Below the pieces are notes generated by a model. It was given only the letters and a program-made list of their open reading frames with translations. It had not been told where the DNA came from and did no database searches. The translations under genes were made by a program, and so were the position numbers. 64,000 bases of DNA from the NCBI RefSeq assembly GCF_016863395.1, contig NZ_BOOU01000058.1, positions 124,001-188,000 on the forward strand. Direction: 5' to 3'. Below, one piece after another: positions 45,004 to 52,879 of this stretch (its first letter is position 1; each line of letters opens with the position of its first letter). The stretch comes from Sphaerisporangium rufum. Lineage in GTDB: Bacteria > Actinomycetota > Actinomycetes > Streptosporangiales > Streptosporangiaceae.

Positions 45004-47472
45004 GTGCGGGACGCCGGAGCGTCGATCGACCCGCCGCCCGAGCCCTTCGCGCCGGTGCCTGCGAAGTCCTCCGGCGCGCGGCCGGCCGAGCATGGCGCCG
45101 CGGCCGGGTCCGGCCCGCGCAAGAGGCTGCCGCCCGGCGTCACCCCGATCCCGCCCGGCGTCTCGCCGGAGATCTTCGTGACCACGCCGCCGCCGCCCGG
45201 GTCCGGGGCGCCGAGCGCGCCGGTGCCGACGCCTCCGTCCACCCTGCCGCCGCCCCCGCCGCCCGCCGAGCCCTGGCGGGTGGCGCCCCGCTCGCGGCGC
45301 GGCGTGGAGTTCGAACCGGTCGAGCCGGTCGAGCCCGCCGAACCGGAGCGGTCCCGCCGCGGGCTGCGCCGCACGCTGACCGCGTTCGGCACGATCTGCC
45401 TGCTCTTCGTGCTCGCCTACGCCGTGCCGGCCGCGATCATGTGGGGCAAGGTGCTGCCGGGCACCCGGGTGGGGGACGTCGACATCGGCGGGCTGACCGA
45501 GACCGTGGCCATCGAGCGGCTGCACCAGCGTTTCGACCGGCTGGACCAGCAGGCCATGACGCTCAACGTGCGGGGCCGGCGGGTCGCCGTGCTCGACCCG
45601 GGCGACGCCGGCCTGACGGTGGACGTCGAGCGGACGGTGACCGAGGACGCGAAGGCCGGTTTCCCGAGCCCGCCGGCCGTCTGGCGGGCGCTCACCGGAG
45701 AGCGCCGGCTCACCCCGCGCATCTCGCTGAACCCGGTCAAGTTCCCCCAGCGGCTACGGAGCATCCTCAAGGAGGCGAACGACCCGGCGCATGAGGGATC
45801 CATCGTCTACCGCGGCACCACGCCGGAGGTGGTCCCCCCGAGAACCGGCCTGGTCCTGGACGAGCAGGCCGCCTCCCAGGCCGTCCAACGCGCCTTCGTG
45901 CGCGGCGCCGGCCCGGTCGACCTGCCGGCCACCCCGGTGCTGCCCAAAGTGGAACGTCCGGCGTTCGACGCGGCGCTGGCCCGGGCCCGGGCGGCGGTGG
46001 CCGCGCCCATCGTGCTGCGGAGCGGGGCCGGCCGGGTACGGCTGTCGCCGCCGGTGATCGCGGCCAACCTCACCTTCGTCCCGGACGAGCGGGGCGCGGT
46101 ACGTCCGAGGTTCGACGCGGCCACCGCCGTCGCAGGTCTGGAGACCACCCTGGTCGGGGTCGCCGAGGCGGTGCGCGAGGCGGGCTTCCAGATCGTCGGC
46201 GGCGTGCCGACCTTGGTGCCCGCGCGCGTCGGCAAGGGGGTGGACACCGGGCGGCTCGCCGCCGAGGTCTCCCGGATCGTCGAGCACGGCGGGTCCCGGA
46301 CGATCCGGGTCACGCTCGCCATCACCCGGCCGGAGCTGAGCGACGCCGAGGCGCTCAAGCTCGGGGTCAAGGAGCAGATCGGCACGGCCACCACCGGTTA
46401 CCCATGCTGTTCGGCCCGGGTGACCAACATCGAGCGGGCCGCCCGCCTGGTGGACGGGCTGATCGTCCGTCCCGGGCGCCGCTTCTCGCTGAACGAGGTC
46501 ATCGGCGAGCCGGACGCGGCCCGCGGGTTCGTCCGGGCGCAGGCCGTCCAGGACGACCGGGTGACCGTCGCCGTGGGCGGCGGTGTCGCCCAGCTCGCCG
46601 GCACGATGTACGAGGCGGTGTACCGCGCCGGGTTCCGGGATGTGGACCACACCCGGCACCAGGTCAACGCCCCCGGGCTCGTCCCCGGCCTGGACGCGGT
46701 GGTGTCCTACCCGGACGTGGATCTGCGGTGGCGCAACGACACCGGCCATGGCGTGCTGATCAAGGCGGCCGCCACCGGCACCGGGCTGACGGTGACGCTG
46801 TGGAGCACCAAGATCTACGACCAGGTGGACGTGCTCACCTCGGCGCGGACCGCGATCACCCAGCCGGGCGAGCGGGTCGACCGCGGTTCGGACTGCGTGG
46901 CCGCCGCAGGCGCGCCGGGGTTCACCGTCACGGTCGGCCGGGTCTTCTACCGGGGTGGCAAGGTCGTCCAGCGGGACCCGGCGCAGACGGTGGTCTATGC
47001 GCCCCGTCCCCGCACGGTGTGCTTATCCGAGGACCAGGCCGGCCGCACCGACGCCGCCAACGGTGACGGTGGCGCCGGCAAGGGCAAGACCAACGGCAAC
47101 GGCAACAGTGGTAACGGTAAGACGAATGGCACCGGCGGTTCCGGCAGGACCAACGGCGGCGGCAACGGCAACGGCGGTAACGGTAAGACGAATGGCACCG
47201 GCGGTTCCGGCAAGACCAACGGCGGCGGCACCGGCGGCGGGGACGGCAAGAGCAACGGCAACGGTGCCGGCCACGGCAAGACCACCGACCGCGACGGCGG
47301 TGACGGCAGGACCGACGGCGGCCGCGGCGGCGACGGTGCCGGCGGCCGCAAGACCGGTGGCGACGGCACCGGCCGGGCGAACCGCGACGGGGCCGCCGAC
47401 CGGACGGACGCCGGCACCGGTGCCGGCGGGGACGGCGATGCCGGCCGGACGAACGGCGACCCCGGCGCGTAG
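45004..47472 (+). CDS. VanW-domain envelope protein with Gly/Asn/Thr-rich repeat tail
   Basis: An 822-residue membrane-anchored protein. A proline-rich cytoplasmic part (1-115) precedes one membrane helix (about 125-147, TICLLFVLAYAVPAAIMWG). Outside follow two YoaR-type peptidoglycan-binding-like domains and the VanW domain (about 470-600, with CCSARVTNIERAA, RRFSLNEVIG and GGGVAQLAGTMYEA). The last 150 residues are low complexity built from KTNG, GNG, TGGSG and DGG units, with a 66-bp period in part. GTG 45004 is chosen because GGGAGGAG lies eight bases upstream; starts at 44962 and 44965 lack an SD. VanW proteins occur in cell-wall contexts; activity unknown. Confidence 0.85.
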   Translation: MRDAGASIDPPPEPFAPVPAKSSGARPAEHGAAAGSGPRKRLPPGVTPIPPGVSPEIFVTTPPPPGSGAPSAPVPTPPSTLPPPPPPAEPWRVAPRSRRGVEFEPVEPVEPAEPERSRRGLRRTLTAFGTICLLFVLAYAVPAAIMWGKVLPGTRVGDVDIGGLTETVAIERLHQRFDRLDQQAMTLNVRGRRVAVLDPGDAGLTVDVERTVTEDAKAGFPSPPAVWRALTGERRLTPRISLNPVKFPQRLRSILKEANDPAHEGSIVYRGTTPEVVPPRTGLVLDEQAASQAVQRAFVRGAGPVDLPATPVLPKVERPAFDAALARARAAVAAPIVLRSGAGRVRLSPPVIAANLTFVPDERGAVRPRFDAATAVAGLETTLVGVAEAVREAGFQIVGGVPTLVPARVGKGVDTGRLAAEVSRIVEHGGSRTIRVTLAITRPELSDAEALKLGVKEQIGTATTGYPCCSARVTNIERAARLVDGLIVRPGRRFSLNEVIGEPDAARGFVRAQAVQDDRVTVAVGGGVAQLAGTMYEAVYRAGFRDVDHTRHQVNAPGLVPGLDAVVSYPDVDLRWRNDTGHGVLIKAAATGTGLTVTLWSTKIYDQVDVLTSARTAITQPGERVDRGSDCVAAAGAPGFTVTVGRVFYRGGKVVQRDPAQTVVYAPRPRTVCLSEDQAGRTDAANGDGGAGKGKTNGNGNSGNGKTNGTGGSGRTNGGGNGNGGNGKTNGTGGSGKTNGGGTGGGDGKSNGNGAGHGKTTDRDGGDGRTDGGRGGDGAGGRKTGGDGTGRANRDGAADRTDAGTGAGGDGDAGRTNGDPGA
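47110..47229 (+). repeat. Two 54-bp near-identical repeats inside the VanW gene tail
   Basis: The stretch from 47110 recurs at 47176 (66-bp period) with one difference, and encodes GNGKTNGTGGSG(R/K)TNGGG. It lies in the low-complexity tail and probably expands and contracts by slippage. Confidence 0.8.
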
Positions 47473-47513
47473 GACGTGGGGCCGGCCGCGCGCCGATGGG
47501 GCCGCGACCACGG

Positions 47514-48746
47514 TCAGGACGACCGGTCCAGCGGGATGACCAGGATGCGGTCGTCGCCGTCCCGCACGTCGCCACGCCCGTCCTTGTTGCTGGTGCTCAC
47601 GTAGAGCGACCGCCCGTCGGGGGTGGCCGACACCGCCCGCAGCCGGCCGTACTCGCCCTCGAACCAGGCGACCGGCTTTCCGGTGCGCCCGCCGCCGGTG
47701 AGCGGGACCTGCCACAGCCGCTCGCCGCGCAGCGCCGCCGCCCACAGCGACCCGCCCGCGTACGCCAGGCCGGAGGGGGACGCGTCGGCGGTCGACCAGG
47801 TGACCAGCGGGTCGGTGTACTTCGACCCCCCGCCGGTGCCCTCCACCTGCGGCCACCCGTAGTTGTGGCCCTTCTCGACCAGGTTCACCTCGTCGAAGGT
47901 GTTCTGGCCGAACTCGGTGGCGTACATGCGCCCCTGGGCGTCCCAGGCCATGCCCTGCACGTTGCGGTGCCCGTAGCTCCAGATCACGTTCTGGAACGGG
48001 TTGCCGGGCACCGGCTTCCCGTCCATGGTCATCCGCAGGATCTTGCCGCCGAGCGAGCCCAGCGCCTGGGCCAGCGGCCGGTCGCCGGTCTCGCCGGTCG
48101 AGGCGTACAGGTTGCCGTCCGGGCCGAAGGCGAGCCGGCCGCCGTTGTGGATGCCGCCTCGCGGGATGCCGCTGAGGATGGTGACCGGGTCGCGCAGCGC
48201 GCCGTCGTACCGGTAGCGCACGATGCGGTTCTCGGTCGCGGCCGTGAAGTAGACGAACACGTAGCGGTCGCGGGTGTACTTCGGCGAGACGGCGACGCCC
48301 AGCAGGCCGCCCTCGCCGCTCGCCGAGACCCCGTCGACCGTGCCCACCGTGGTCACCCGCCCCTGCGGGGTGACGCGCAGCAGCCGCGCGGAGTCGCGTT
48401 CGGTCACCAGCGCGTCGCCGCCGGGCAGGAACGCGATCGCCCACGGCACGGAGAGGCCGGTGGCCAGGGTGCGCGGCTCGCCCGGTCGGGCGGTGCCCGC
48501 GGTGCCGGTGCCCGGTGTGGCGGTGCCCGGTGCGGCGGTGCCCGGTGCGGCGGTGCCGGCCGGCGCCGGGGCCGTCCCGGCGGGCGAGGCCGCGCCGCCG
48601 GACGCGGGCGGCGCGCCCGCCGCGCCCTCCGGCTCGGCCGCGCACCCCGTGGCCAGCGCCGCCGCCAGCAGCGCCGCGACCGGCATCGCGGCGGCCCGCG
48701 CTCGTGCGGTGGCCCGGCCGGCTGCCGGGCGGGGTCGGTTGGACAT
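47514..48746 (-). CDS. PQQ-dependent aldose sugar dehydrogenase, lipoprotein
   Basis: A 410-residue secreted beta-propeller of the soluble glucose/aldose dehydrogenase (GSDH) family, which oxidises sugars with PQQ. The signal peptide ends in a lipobox (LATGC, Cys at 35), so the protein is lipid-anchored. An Ala/Pro/Gly/Thr-rich linker with PGTA repeats reaches to about residue 90. Then come LSVPWAIAFLPGGDALVTER, SGEGGLLGVAVSP, GIHNGGRLAFGPDGNLYASTG and YGHRNVQGMAWD, the cofactor-site motifs. It converges with the VanW gene. Whether the host makes PQQ is unknown. Confidence 0.9.
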   Translation of the reverse strand: MSNRPRPAAGRATARARAAAMPVAALLAAALATGCAAEPEGAAGAPPASGGAASPAGTAPAPAGTAAPGTAAPGTATPGTGTAGTARPGEPRTLATGLSVPWAIAFLPGGDALVTERDSARLLRVTPQGRVTTVGTVDGVSASGEGGLLGVAVSPKYTRDRYVFVYFTAATENRIVRYRYDGALRDPVTILSGIPRGGIHNGGRLAFGPDGNLYASTGETGDRPLAQALGSLGGKILRMTMDGKPVPGNPFQNVIWSYGHRNVQGMAWDAQGRMYATEFGQNTFDEVNLVEKGHNYGWPQVEGTGGGSKYTDPLVTWSTADASPSGLAYAGGSLWAAALRGERLWQVPLTGGGRTGKPVAWFEGEYGRLRAVSATPDGRSLYVSTSNKDGRGDVRDGDDRILVIPLDRSS

Positions 48747-48831
48747 GTGTGGACCTCCTCGCTAGGTCCATACTGCCCCGCCCGCCCGGAGGTTCCCGCC
48801 CGGCCCGGCGGACTCGCTAGGGTGGGCGGCC

Positions 48832-49740
48832 ATGAGGATCTGGGCCCCCTCGCGGGACGTCGCGGACGTGCTGGCCGACCTGCCGGACGTGGAGTGCGAG
48901 ATCTACGACGGCGCCGGCCCGCCGCCCGGGGGAGCCGGCGAGGTCGAGGTCTGGATCCCGCCGCTGATCCCGCCGCCCGGCACCGCCGAGCTGCTCGGCC
49001 GGATGGCGCGGCTGAGGCTGCTGCAGACCGTGTCGGCCGGGGTGGAGGCCTACCGGCCGCACCTGCCGGACGGGGTCGTGCTGTGCAACGCCCGCGGCGT
49101 GCACGAGGCCGGTACCGCCGAGTGGGCGGTCGGCGCCATGATCGCGGTGCTCCGCGACTTCCCGGAGTTCGCCGCGGCCCAGCGGCGCGGGGAGTGGATC
49201 TACCACCACACCGGCGTGCTGGCCGATGCCACCGTGCTGATCGTCGGGTACGGCTCGATCGGCGCGGCGCTGGAGCGGCGGCTGGCCGGCTTCGAGGTGG
49301 ACGTGGTCCGGGTGGCCGGCTCGGCCCGGGAGGGCGTGCACGGCGCGGATGAGCTGCCTCGCCTGCTGCCGGCGGCCGACGTGGTGGTGCTGCTGGTGCC
49401 GCAGACCCCCGCCACCGCGCGGATGGCGGACGCGGCGTTCCTCGCCGCGATGAAGGACGGCGCGCTGCTGGTGAATGCCGCGCGCGGCTCGGTGCTGGAC
49501 ACCGATGCGCTGCTCGCCGAGCTGCGCGCCGGGCGGTTGCGGGCCGCGCTGGACGTGACCGACCCCGAGCCGCTGCCACCCGGCCACCCGCTGTGGACGG
49601 CGCCCGGCGTCTTCATCACCCCGCACGTGGCGGGCAGCACCCCCGCCTCGCTGCGCCGCGCCCGCCGGCTGGTCCGCTCTCAGATGCTGAGATACCTGTC
49701 CGGGGAACCGCTGAACAACGTGATCACCGGCTCGTACTGA
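48832..49740 (+). CDS. D-isomer-specific 2-hydroxyacid dehydrogenase
   Basis: A 302-residue NAD(P)-dependent oxidoreductase. The Rossmann motif is VGYGSIG. The catalytic set is present: Arg in NAARGSVLD, Glu in VTDPEPLPPGHPLW and His in ITPHVAG. The substrate (hydroxypyruvate, glyoxylate or another 2-ketoacid) is not evident. The short, Pro-rich N-terminal domain is typical of actinomycete members. It is divergent from the sugar dehydrogenase, with 85 bp between. Confidence 0.92.
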   Translation: MRIWAPSRDVADVLADLPDVECEIYDGAGPPPGGAGEVEVWIPPLIPPPGTAELLGRMARLRLLQTVSAGVEAYRPHLPDGVVLCNARGVHEAGTAEWAVGAMIAVLRDFPEFAAAQRRGEWIYHHTGVLADATVLIVGYGSIGAALERRLAGFEVDVVRVAGSAREGVHGADELPRLLPAADVVVLLVPQTPATARMADAAFLAAMKDGALLVNAARGSVLDTDALLAELRAGRLRAALDVTDPEPLPPGHPLWTAPGVFITPHVAGSTPASLRRARRLVRSQMLRYLSGEPLNNVITGSY

Positions 49741-49959
49741 CCGTCCTGACAGCACATCCTGACTCGGACCGATAGTAAAGCAAAGTCAGACCGTGGCTGC
49801 CTCGTGACCTCCGCTGCGTACGGTGAATCTCACCGTGCCACCGTTCGGAAGCACCAATGGCGGTTATCAGATCGGTGACGACTGGGCGGTTGTCGCCTCC
49901 CGCGCCGCCGGCCGGGAGCGAGACTGGCGACGTGACAGGGATGAGCCGTATGGGCGACG

Positions 49960-52614
49960 ATGTTGAACCGTCTTCGTGATCCAAAGGTCCCGCTGACCGC
50001 CGCCGCCGGGTTCGGCGGGGCGGCCCTGACGGCTGCCCTGCTGATCAACCGGCCCTCCCCGGCGGTCACCGCGGTCGCGGGGGTGGTGGCCGGGCTGGCC
50101 GCCGCGGTCTCGCTGCTGCTGGCGGTGGCGCGCGGCGGGCACCGGCCGCGGTCGGACTCCTGGAGCTGGCTGGCCTTCGGGTCGGTCACCTGGCTGTCCG
50201 GGGTCGGCGTCCGGCCGCTCGCCGAGGGCACGCCGTTCGTGCTGACCTTCGCCGACGTGCTGCTGCTGGTCGGCACGGTGCTGCTCGCCATCGGCTGCGG
50301 GCGGGCCGCGGGCCGGCCCGCCTACGGGCGGTCGCTGCTGCACTACGCCACCAACGCCTACGTCGCGGCGGCGTCCATCTTCGCGATCTGCTGGCTGCTG
50401 GTGCTGGCCCCCGCCTACGCTCAAGGGGACGGCCCCGGCCCGCTGATCTCGCCCGTGCTGTGCCTGCTGGCCGGCTGCGCGGTGGCCCCCGCCGTGCTCG
50501 CCACCCGCGCGCCCGGCCGCCGGGTCGCCACCGCCGCGCTGGTCGCGCTGGCGGCGATCACCTTCGCCGAGTTCGCCACCGCCGTGGTCCGGTTCACCTC
50601 CGGCGGCGACCCCCCGCTGGTCGCGGGCATGGTGGCCCCGGTGGCGTTCCTGCTGCTGGCCGCCCTGCCGTGGACCGGCGGGCACGCCCCCGGCCGGCCG
50701 GGCCCGTCGGCGTCGGTGGCGGTGGCCGAGGCCGCGCCGCTCGGCCTGGCGGCGGTCGCCACCGCGGTCATCGTGATCGGAGTGATCACCGGCGGGGTGC
50801 GCCCACCGATGGCGGTACTGCCGGTGCTGGGCGGCTCGGTGGTCGTGGTGCTGCTGGCCAAGGTGTTCGTGCTCGCCGTCGAGGCCACCGGCATGCGCGC
50901 CTCGGTGGCGTCCGGCGAGCGGCGGCTGATCAGCCTGGCGGAGAACGCCGGGGACGTCGTGCTGGTGTGCGACCACGACGGCGAGATCCGCGAGATGGGT
51001 TCGGGCGTGACGGCCGTGTACGGCTACCGGGCCGCCGACCTGGTCGGCCGCTCCATCCTCGACTACGTGCACTCCGAGGACGCGCCCGGCGTGCAGGCCG
51101 CGCTGCGCGCCATGACGACGGAGGACGAGCCCGCGCCGGAGGGCGTGTGCCGGGTCTCCTGCCGGGTGCGCGCCGCCGACGGCACCTGGCGCCCCGCCGA
51201 GTCGGTGGCCACCCGGCATCCCCGCGAGGGCGAGGACCTGGTGCTGATCTCCACCCGGGACGTCAGCGACCAGGTGGCGCTGCGCGACCAGGTCGCCCAC
51301 CTGACCTTCCACGACGGGGTCACCGGGCTGCCCAACCGCGCCTACTTCGAGGAGCGCACCCGCGAGGTGCTCGCCCGCCGGGGCGCCGGCCGCACCGCGG
51401 TGGTGTTCCTCGACCTGGACGGCTTCACCGGCGTGAACGACTCGGTGGGGCACGCCGGCGGCGACTACCTGCTCAGCCAGGCGGCCCGCCGGCTGCGTGC
51501 CGCGGTGCGCGCCGACGACACCCTGGCCCGGTGGGGCGGCGACGAGTTCGCGGTGCTGCTGGAGTCCGGCAGCACCGGCGCCGGGACGGCCGACGCGCAG
51601 TCGGCGATCGACCTGGCCGAGCTGCTGGTCCGGGTGGTGTCCGCCGAGCCGTTCCGGGTGGCCGGCCGCGACATCGCGCTGACCGCCAGCGTCGGGGTCG
51701 CCTTCGCCGAGGACGGCACGCCCGCCGGCGATCTCATCCGTAACGCCGACGTGGCGACCACCCGGGCCAAGGAGCTCGGCGGGCGCCGGGTCGAGGTGTT
51801 CGCCGCGCACATGCACGCCGACGTGGTCCGCCGCCTGGAGCTGGCCGCCGACCTGCAGCGGGCGCTGCTGGACGGCCAGTTCGCCGTGGAGTACCAGCCG
51901 GTGGTCGACCTGGCCACCTCCCGGGTGACCGCGGTGGAGGCGCTGGTGCGGTGGTGGCGGGGCAGCGCGTTCGTGCCGCCGCAGCAGTTCCTCGGCGCGG
52001 CCGAGGACACCGGGTTGATCGTCCCGCTCAGCGAGTGGATCCTGCGCGAGGCCTGCCGCGAGGTCGCCGCCTGGCGGGCCTCCTCGTGGGACGTCGGGCT
52101 GTCGCTCAACCTGTCGTGCCGGCAGATCACCGCGCCGCGCTTCGTGGAGACCGTGCAGGCGGCGCTCGCCGAGAGCGGCCTGCCGCCCGGCGTGCTCACC
52201 CTCGAGGTGATCGAGGAGATGCTGGTCGAGGACGCCGAGGAGGTCATCCGGCGGCTGTCGGAGCTGCGCGCGCTCGGCGTGCGGCTGGCCATCGACGACT
52301 TCGGCACCGGATACGCCTCGCTTGCCCTGCTGCGGCAGCTCCCGGTCGACATGATCAAGATCGATCCGTCGTTCGTGGCCGGGCTGGGCCGGGACGAGAC
52401 GCTCACCCTGCTGACCCGGACCATCGTCCGGCTGGGCCACGATCTCGGGCTGGTCGTGGTGGCCGAGGGCATCGAGCGTCCCGAGCAGCTGGAGCTGCTG
52501 CGCGAGATGGGCTGCACCCGCGGTCAGGGCTACCTGGTGGCCCGGCCGATGGCCGCCCGCGGCGTCGACTCGCTGATGCGCACCAGCTGCGCGCCGCTGC
52601 AGAACACCGCCTGA
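49960..52614 (+). CDS. PAS-GGDEF-EAL c-di-GMP protein with membrane N-terminus
   Basis: An 884-residue protein. About eight membrane segments cover residues 10-310. A PAS domain follows (GDVVLVCDHDGEIREMGSG to VRAADGTWRPAESVA), then GGDEF with RWGGDEFAVLL intact, and EAL with VEALVRWW, AIDDFGTGYAS, KIDPSFV and AEGIERPE intact. The usual ETE motif reads EVIEEM, a mild change. The architecture resembles the RmdB/CdgB-type actinomycete proteins. It is the second composite c-di-GMP protein within 11 kb. It ends just before a 13-bp-stem hairpin and the ilv leader. Confidence 0.92.
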   Translation: MLNRLRDPKVPLTAAAGFGGAALTAALLINRPSPAVTAVAGVVAGLAAAVSLLLAVARGGHRPRSDSWSWLAFGSVTWLSGVGVRPLAEGTPFVLTFADVLLLVGTVLLAIGCGRAAGRPAYGRSLLHYATNAYVAAASIFAICWLLVLAPAYAQGDGPGPLISPVLCLLAGCAVAPAVLATRAPGRRVATAALVALAAITFAEFATAVVRFTSGGDPPLVAGMVAPVAFLLLAALPWTGGHAPGRPGPSASVAVAEAAPLGLAAVATAVIVIGVITGGVRPPMAVLPVLGGSVVVVLLAKVFVLAVEATGMRASVASGERRLISLAENAGDVVLVCDHDGEIREMGSGVTAVYGYRAADLVGRSILDYVHSEDAPGVQAALRAMTTEDEPAPEGVCRVSCRVRAADGTWRPAESVATRHPREGEDLVLISTRDVSDQVALRDQVAHLTFHDGVTGLPNRAYFEERTREVLARRGAGRTAVVFLDLDGFTGVNDSVGHAGGDYLLSQAARRLRAAVRADDTLARWGGDEFAVLLESGSTGAGTADAQSAIDLAELLVRVVSAEPFRVAGRDIALTASVGVAFAEDGTPAGDLIRNADVATTRAKELGGRRVEVFAAHMHADVVRRLELAADLQRALLDGQFAVEYQPVVDLATSRVTAVEALVRWWRGSAFVPPQQFLGAAEDTGLIVPLSEWILREACREVAAWRASSWDVGLSLNLSCRQITAPRFVETVQAALAESGLPPGVLTLEVIEEMLVEDAEEVIRRLSELRALGVRLAIDDFGTGYASLALLRQLPVDMIKIDPSFVAGLGRDETLTLLTRTIVRLGHDLGLVVVAEGIERPEQLELLREMGCTRGQGYLVARPMAARGVDSLMRTSCAPLQNTA

Positions 52615-52618
52615 TCGT

Positions 52619-52653
52619 GGACGCGTGTCTCTCGGATGGTGAGACATGCGTCC
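52619..52653 (+). terminator. Hairpin after the PAS-GGDEF-EAL gene, or ilv operator
   Basis: Arms 52619-52631 and 52641-52653 (13 bases, one mismatch) around a 9-base loop, five bases after the stop codon. It also lies directly upstream of the ilv -35, so its inner part GTCTC-N9-GAGAC could be a regulator site, for example for an NdgR/LtbR-type IclR protein. Confidence 0.55.
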
Positions 52654-52659
52654 ATAGAT

Positions 52660-52690
52660 TTGACACCCCCGTCCTCCGAAGGGCTATCGT
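52660..52690 (+). promoter_or_regulatory. Promoter of the ilv leader
   Basis: TTGACA (52660-52665) is a perfect -35. TATCGT (52685-52690) fits the actinobacterial TAnnnT -10 at a 19-bp spacing. Transcription seven bases on would begin at 52697, the ATG of the leader peptide, so the leader is leaderless. Confidence 0.65.
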
Positions 52691-52696
52691 TACGCC

Positions 52697-52780
52697 ATGC
52701 GTACCACTGGAGAGGCCATCGCCGGGCTCGGCCGAGCCCGTCTCGACGGTGTAGTACTTCGCCGGCGCGCAGGCCGCTGA
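52697..52780 (+). CDS. ilvB leader peptide (attenuator), 27 aa
   Basis: A 27-codon leader: MRTTGEAIAGLG, then RARLDGVVLRRRAGR. It contains Ile, Leu, Leu, Val, Val, Leu. The control core is GTA-GTA-CTT (Val-Val-Leu), codons that are scarce in this GC-rich DNA, so shortage of charged Val or Leu tRNA would stall the ribosome there. An attenuator hairpin follows at 52804. Leaders of this kind precede ilvB in other actinobacteria. Confidence 0.75.
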   Translation: MRTTGEAIAGLGRARLDGVVLRRRAGR

Positions 52781-52803
52781 CGAAGCTCTCCGGCCCGCGC
52801 GCA

Positions 52804-52841
52804 GCCCCAGCACCGCCTCTCCGGCGGGCGGGGCATTTTTT
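52804..52841 (+). terminator. Transcription attenuator of ilvBNC
   Basis: GCCCC-AGCA-CCGCC-TCTCC-GGCGG-GC-GGGGC forms a two-part stem ending directly at a run of six T, the only clear T-run terminator in the window. The loop side GCCTCTCC (52815-52822) is the exact complement of GGAGAGGC in the leader at about 52709-52716, which allows an alternative antiterminator fold. It sits 24 bp after the leader-peptide stop and 39 bp before ilvB. Confidence 0.8.
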
Positions 52842-52879
52842 ATGGCCACGTCCAGCTCAGCCACACGAGGAACGAGCCG

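Noticed and set aside
47110-47460. Repeat-rich stretch that looks array-like
   Set aside because: The repeats are in frame with the VanW protein and uneven in spacing, with no unique spacers, so it is a coding low-complexity tail and not a CRISPR array.
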